Shown piece after piece: positions 12,385 to 15,758 of a DNA stretch of 15,758 bases. Within the stretch, counting starts at the first letter, position 1. Every line of letters begins with the position of its first letter. The notes beneath the pieces were generated by a model. That model was not told where the DNA came from and searched no databases. It worked only from the letters and a program-made list of their open reading frames with translations. This stretch comes from Minisyncoccota bacterium (GTDB lineage Bacteria; Patescibacteriota; Minisyncoccia; Phycocordibacterales; UBA2100). A program made the position numbers and the translations under genes. The stretch covers positions 1 through 15,758 of the forward strand of contig JAGOTU010000012.1 of NCBI GenBank assembly GCA_018061585.1. Direction: 5' to 3'.

Positions 12385-14124
12385 CTAAAGTGAGCGAGAG
12401 GAGATATCGCGCTTCAATCGTTCGATAAACGATTCGATCGATTCGGTGTTCTTGGCACCCGCACGATTCTCTACGGTGACCGTCGTGGCATTCACTTCTT
12501 CGTCTCCGACGACGATGTAGTACGGAATTTTTTGCACCTTTACGTTGCGAATTCGTTTGCCGAGGCTGTCGCTGTGATCGAGCTCTGCGCGGATACCGTT
12601 CTGGAGGAGTGTGTCGACTGCGGCTGCAGCGTAGTCGGTGTGTTTTTCGGAAACCGGGAGTACACGCACCTGGACGGGTGCCATCCAGAGCGGGAACGCT
12701 CCCGCGTAGTGTTCGATAAGGATGCCCATGAACCGGTCAGGAGAGCCGATGAGCGCGCGGTGGATCATGACCGGGGTTTTCTTTGTGCCGTCGTCTCCCA
12801 TGTACTCGAGTCCGAACCGGGTCGGCATTGTGCGGTCGACCTGAATGGTCGATATCTGCCATTCACGGCCGAGCGCGTCGACCGCCATGATGTCGAGCTT
12901 CGGTCCGTAGAACGCAGCCTCGCCTTCGGCGGGCTTGAATTCAACACCACTCTTTTCGAGGATCGAAAGCAATTGTGATTGCGACTGTTCCCATGCCTCG
13001 TCTGAACCGAGGTATTTTTCCTTGTTGTTCGGATCACGGAGTGACAAACGGATCCAGTAACCGACTCCGTAGGTCGAGAGCGCATCCTTGACGACGTCGA
13101 GCACGTTCAAAAGTTCCGCCTCTACTTGATCCTCACGGCAAAAAATGTGACCGTCGTCTTGGGCGAAGCTCCGCAAACGGGTGAGGCCCGAGAGCTGTCC
13201 CGGTCTTTCGTCGCGGTACAGATTCGCGAAGTCCGCGTAGCGGATGGGGAGGTCACGGTAGCTGCGAGGACGCGATGAATAGATCTGCGTGTGTTGCGGA
13301 CAGTTCATCGGCTTCAGGAACATCTCATCCTCTACATACTGCGATCGTACCGACATCATGTCTTCTTTGTAGGCGTCGTAATGACCCGAGATCTTAAAAA
13401 GCTCTGCCTTGTTCACGTTCGGCGTATGCACTTCGCCGAATCCGAGACGAGCGTTCAGTTCGCGGGAGTAGTTAATGATCGCATTTCGCACGATGTTGCC
13501 GCGCGGTGTGTAGAGCGGCATGCCGGAACCGACGAGATCGGAAAAGGTGAACAGGTCCTGCTCGACGCCGACCTTGCGGTGGTCGCGTTTGATAGCTTCT
13601 TCGCGCTGCACAATGTACGCATCGAGTTCTGCGGGGGATGCGAACGCGAGTCCGTAGATGCGGGTGAGCATGGGATTCTTTTCGTCTCCGCGCCAATACG
13701 CGCCCGCTACGCGATCGAGCTTGAACGAGTCGGTATCAATTTCTGCTGCCGGGTTCTCTGCATGTCCGCCGCGGCAGAGATCGGTAAAACCTCCGCAGGT
13801 GTAGAGCGTAATGGTCTCACCACGATCGGCGATCTCGTTTATGAGTTCGGTCTTGTATACATTCCCGGCAAATCTCGCGAGCGCCTCGTCACGGGAGACC
13901 ACCTCGTGCGTGAACTCGGTCCATTTCTTGATGTTCTTGCGCATCGACTTCTGGATCTTTCCGAGCTCGGTGTCAGAGAGGCTCACATCCTTGAAATCGA
14001 TGTCGTAGTAGAAGCCGTTATCGACGGCCGGTCCGAGCGTGAGGACGGCGCTCGGATAGTGCTCAAGAACGGCCTGAGCCAAAAGGTGAGCGAGGGTGTG
14101 TCGGACATCGGAAATAGAAGACAT
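12385..14124 (-). CDS. thrS: threonyl-tRNA synthetase without TGS domain
   Basis: The 579-aa class II synthetase charges tRNA-Thr with threonine. It begins directly with the editing domain: His9 and His13 in HTLAH, and Cys117 and His121 in DLCRGGH, are the usual editing-site residues. The catalytic core has the zinc ligands Cys275 (MNCPQH), His326 (QDDGHIF) and His455 (MIHRAL). Motif 2 is RDERPGQLSGLTRLRSF, and motif 3 is near GSPDRF. The anticodon-binding domain occupies about 484-579. The N-terminal TGS domain of typical enzymes (about 640 aa) is absent; the open frame does not extend upstream to code for it. The ATG lies 8 bases after a TATCAT box, so the mRNA is nearly leaderless. It converges on the PaaX-like gene. 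Confidence 0.97.
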   Translation of the reverse strand: MSSISDVRHTLAHLLAQAVLEHYPSAVLTLGPAVDNGFYYDIDFKDVSLSDTELGKIQKSMRKNIKKWTEFTHEVVSRDEALARFAGNVYKTELINEIADRGETITLYTCGGFTDLCRGGHAENPAAEIDTDSFKLDRVAGAYWRGDEKNPMLTRIYGLAFASPAELDAYIVQREEAIKRDHRKVGVEQDLFTFSDLVGSGMPLYTPRGNIVRNAIINYSRELNARLGFGEVHTPNVNKAELFKISGHYDAYKEDMMSVRSQYVEDEMFLKPMNCPQHTQIYSSRPRSYRDLPIRYADFANLYRDERPGQLSGLTRLRSFAQDDGHIFCREDQVEAELLNVLDVVKDALSTYGVGYWIRLSLRDPNNKEKYLGSDEAWEQSQSQLLSILEKSGVEFKPAEGEAAFYGPKLDIMAVDALGREWQISTIQVDRTMPTRFGLEYMGDDGTKKTPVMIHRALIGSPDRFMGILIEHYAGAFPLWMAPVQVRVLPVSEKHTDYAAAAVDTLLQNGIRAELDHSDSLGKRIRNVKVQKIPYYIVVGDEEVNATTVTVENRAGAKNTESIESFIERLKRDISSRSL

Positions 14125-14132
14125 ATTCAGGG

Positions 14133-14160
14133 ATGATAGCAGTAATCAGAGGGGGTGCAA
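14133..14160 (-). promoter_or_regulatory. extended -10 promoter of thrS
   Basis: On the - strand TTGCAC (14160-14155), a 16-bp spacer and TATCAT (14138-14133) with TGC upstream. The thrS ATG follows 8 bases later. The -35 box overlaps the T tract of the preceding terminator. Confidence 0.75.
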
Positions 14161-14196
14161 AAAACATAACCGCGCCTCAAAGTGCTTGAGGCGCGG
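14159..14196 (-). terminator. intrinsic terminator of the 119-aa protein gene
   Basis: On the - strand an 11-bp stem (14196-14186 with 14180-14170) with a 5-base loop is followed shortly by TTTTTT (14164-14159). Confidence 0.9.
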
Positions 14197-14214
14197 CGGG
14201 AAGGAACAGGGAAG

Positions 14215-14574
14215 TCAGTTTGCGATCGACTCCAGGAACACGCGTGTTCGTTCGACGCGCTTTTCGTCCGGTGCCTTAGCGATGTTCATCGTAATGCCGA
14301 CCACCTCGCCGAGAAAGTCCTTCAGCTTGTTGTGCGTTTTCAGATCAGGATTGGCGTTCTTTGCCGCTTGAAGCAACGGCGCCTTCACCGAATCATCGAG
14401 TCGGTAGAGCAGTGCGCACTGATTCTGCAATAATTTCTTGATCAGTTTTCCGCACTCCGTTACCGGCGACAGATCAACGTGGTCTGCTTCCTTAATTTTC
14501 GTGAGGACACGTGACGCACCCCGTGCCGATTCTCGAAACTTTGCGAGATCGAATTCCGTTGCGATTTGTGTCAT
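14215..14574 (-). CDS. unrecognised 119-aa helical protein
   Basis: A small, predominantly helical, soluble protein with two cysteines (in TECGK and NQCALL) and no signal peptide. GAAAGGGG lies 4 bases before the ATG as a Shine-Dalgarno. It is flanked by its own promoter-like sequence and a strong terminator, so it is probably a single-gene transcript. The N-terminal pattern FDLAKFRESARGASRVLTKI and the C-terminal RVFLESIAN look like amphipathic helices. I do not recognise the family and see no catalytic motif. Confidence 0.78.
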   Translation of the reverse strand: MTQIATEFDLAKFRESARGASRVLTKIKEADHVDLSPVTECGKLIKKLLQNQCALLYRLDDSVKAPLLQAAKNANPDLKTHNKLKDFLGEVVGITMNIAKAPDEKRVERTRVFLESIAN

Positions 14575-14624
14575 TGCACCCCTTTCGTATCTGATGACAA
14601 CTGCGCATCCTCTGCGCTGTCGTT

Positions 14625-14652
14625 ACCTTAAATCCTGAGCGCTCGATGTCAA
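14625..14652 (-). promoter_or_regulatory. probable promoter of the 119-aa protein gene
   Basis: On the - strand TTGACA (14652-14647), a 16-bp spacer and a weak TAAGGT -10 (14630-14625). The leader is about 45 bases with a Shine-Dalgarno near its end. Confidence 0.5.
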
Positions 14653-14663
14653 TACTTTTTATG

Positions 14664-14691
14664 AAAAAGCGACCGGAGAATCTCCGGTCGC
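14664..14691 (-). terminator. intrinsic terminator of the 141-aa protein gene
   Basis: On the - strand a 9-bp GC-rich stem (14691-14683 with 14677-14669) with a 5-base loop is followed by TTTTT (14668-14664). Confidence 0.9.
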
Positions 14692-14708
14692 GTTTGCGTG
14701 ATCTCTGT

Positions 14709-15134
14709 TCAGGAAGGAATAACAAGACTGTCTTCTTCCGAGAGTCTCATGCAGAAGATCTGCGCCTGAAGGATCTTAGTTTCATCAGAGCGATGACGCG
14801 TTTCGACGAGGCGATCAAGCGTGATCATCACGTCTGCGATGTCGCGCACGAGGAGCATCGGATCCTCTCCGTAGGGAATGTCGGGATGCAGTTCGAGCAA
14901 AACATCTCGCATTATCAGGAGTAGTGCTTCCGGCGGGGTCTCGAGACAAAGTTCGCGGATGAGCAGGCGAAGCGTCCTGCAGGCCGTCTTGATCTCTTCG
15001 ACCTGTTCCGATTCGGCGTTGTCGGCGCCGAGGCCATGCACGTGGGGTATGGCCTTGCGGCAGGCGATGAATATTTGCCGTTGTTTCAACTCGTAACCTC
15101 TCAGATGAATACTACCGTCCTTGTTTAACCACAC
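14709..15134 (-). CDS. unrecognised 141-aa protein downstream of dnaE
   Basis: This soluble, largely helical protein begins MWLNKDGSIHLRGYELKQRQIF and is Leu/Glu-rich after residue 45. It starts 32 bases after the dnaE stop with no clear terminator between, so it is probably cotranscribed with dnaE and ended by the terminator at 14664. Only a weak GGGAC precedes the ATG, so the exact start is less certain. Four cysteines are scattered without a metal-binding pattern. I do not recognise the family. Confidence 0.72.
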   Translation of the reverse strand: MWLNKDGSIHLRGYELKQRQIFIACRKAIPHVHGLGADNAESEQVEEIKTACRTLRLLIRELCLETPPEALLLIMRDVLLELHPDIPYGEDPMLLVRDIADVMITLDRLVETRHRSDETKILQAQIFCMRLSEEDSLVIPS

Positions 15135-15166
15135 ATACGTCCCGGTGGCAATGTAAGACGGATGAG

Positions 15167-15758
15167 CTAGAGCGCCTTGGCTTTTTCTGCGACGAAGCTG
15201 TCTTCTCCGTTCCTTTCTGAGATCTTACCCTTGAGCATGATGCAGTTGCCGGAAACGATGAGCGCGTCGTGTTCTTTGAGGAGGTTCGGGAATATCACGA
15301 CCTCGATCGAATCCGAGAGGTCAGATATCTTCAGGAACGCCATTTTTTCTCCTTTCTTGGTAAGGATCGTCTGCACGGTCTCTACATAGCCGGCAATGAC
15401 TGTTTCCACATTCTTCAAATGTTCCTTTGCGTGCTTGATGCTGTTCTTCGCATTCGAGAGTTTTGCTGCATGCTTATCGAGCGGATGGCCCGAGATATAC
15501 AGGCCCAGCAATTCTTTTTCCCACGCAAGCTTTGTATCGGTCGGCACGTCCGGCGACGGATCGAGTTTGAGCTTCGCGAGGGCCGGAGCGGTTGAGAGTC
15601 CGCCGAACAGATTGCCCTGGTCGACCGGTGTCTTGGTGAGTTCGCGGTGGAATTCCAGAAGTCGCTCGATGTTGTGCATCAGGACCCCGCGCTCGGCATA
15701 GTCGTCGAGCGCGCCGCTCTGAATAAGGGATTCTAATGATTTCTTGTTGAGGTTCTTG
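15167..15758 (-). CDS. dnaE: DNA polymerase III alpha subunit, C-terminal part (gene runs off the window)
   Basis: The last 197 residues of the replicative polymerase catalytic subunit are visible. They start in the helix-hairpin-helix region (LNKKSLESLIQSGALDDY, then ERLLEFHRE). The conserved LAWEKELLGLYISGHPLDKH motif follows, then an OB-fold domain (about 105-190, VIAGYVETVQTILTKKGEKMAFLKISD, SIEVVIFPNLL). The protein stops just after the OB fold, so the extra C-terminal clamp-loader-binding domain known from E. coli DnaE appears to be absent. The frame is open to the window edge; the internal Met near 15679 is not the start. The polymerase, exonuclease-like PHP and palm regions lie outside the window. 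Confidence 0.95.
   Translation of the reverse strand, partial: KNLNKKSLESLIQSGALDDYAERGVLMHNIERLLEFHRELTKTPVDQGNLFGGLSTAPALAKLKLDPSPDVPTDTKLAWEKELLGLYISGHPLDKHAAKLSNAKNSIKHAKEHLKNVETVIAGYVETVQTILTKKGEKMAFLKISDLSDSIEVVIFPNLLKEHDALIVSGNCIMLKGKISERNGEDSFVAEKAKAL

Noticed and set aside
13291..14136. 281-aa open frame on the + strand
   Set aside because: It is fully antisense to thrS, whose conserved motifs prove the - strand frame. It has no promoter or ribosome site.

Overview
The window looks like a chromosomal segment of a Patescibacteria (CPR) bacterium, most likely of the Parcubacteria group. This is inferred from gene content and style rather than from a marker phylogeny. The signs are a ThrRS without its N-terminal TGS domain, a PaaX-like regulator with a Cas2-like domain, Ig-like surface proteins ending in IPYTG plus a membrane anchor, many lineage-specific small secreted proteins, and very short or absent mRNA leaders. 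The standard code with TGA stops is used. No tRNA, rRNA, CRISPR array, insertion sequence or replication origin was seen, and no gene-free stretch exceeds 300 bases.

Layout: 1-1994 carries the end of an IPYTG surface protein, a class D/E-like sortase with a near-perfect sigma70 promoter, and a secreted protein made of hexapeptide repeats. 2008-9860 is a run of + strand accessory genes. Most have their own extended -10 promoter and strong intrinsic terminator, like independent cassettes: a membrane protein (2074), a 297-aa orphan (2890), a 702-aa coiled-coil protein with a coupled 70-aa partner (3872, 5982), a polytopic membrane protein (6285), a membrane-anchored protein (7244) and three small exported proteins (8067, 8741, 9274). 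Two of these genes share an almost identical C-terminal cysteine domain, which lies in a 240-bp direct repeat that continues through terminator, promoter and leader. 9960-11519 encodes a second IPYTG surface protein with two sets of decapeptide repeats.

11708-12274 is a PaaX-like/Cas2-fold regulator bracketed by two large palindromes with the same core; its start codon lies inside the first. From 12385 to the right edge the genes are on the - strand and more conserved: thrS, two unrecognised small genes, and the 3' end of dnaE.

Functionally, the left part and 9960-11519 suggest a cell-surface display module: a sortase flanked by one candidate substrate and a repetitive exported protein, with a second candidate substrate about 9 kb away. 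The middle is a set of individually expressed envelope or exported proteins of unknown role. The most unusual signals are the twin palindromes around the PaaX-like gene, the 240-bp cassette duplication with its conserved leader, and the coexistence of apparently leaderless genes (sortase, coiled-coil protein, regulator, thrS) with Shine-Dalgarno-led cassette genes.
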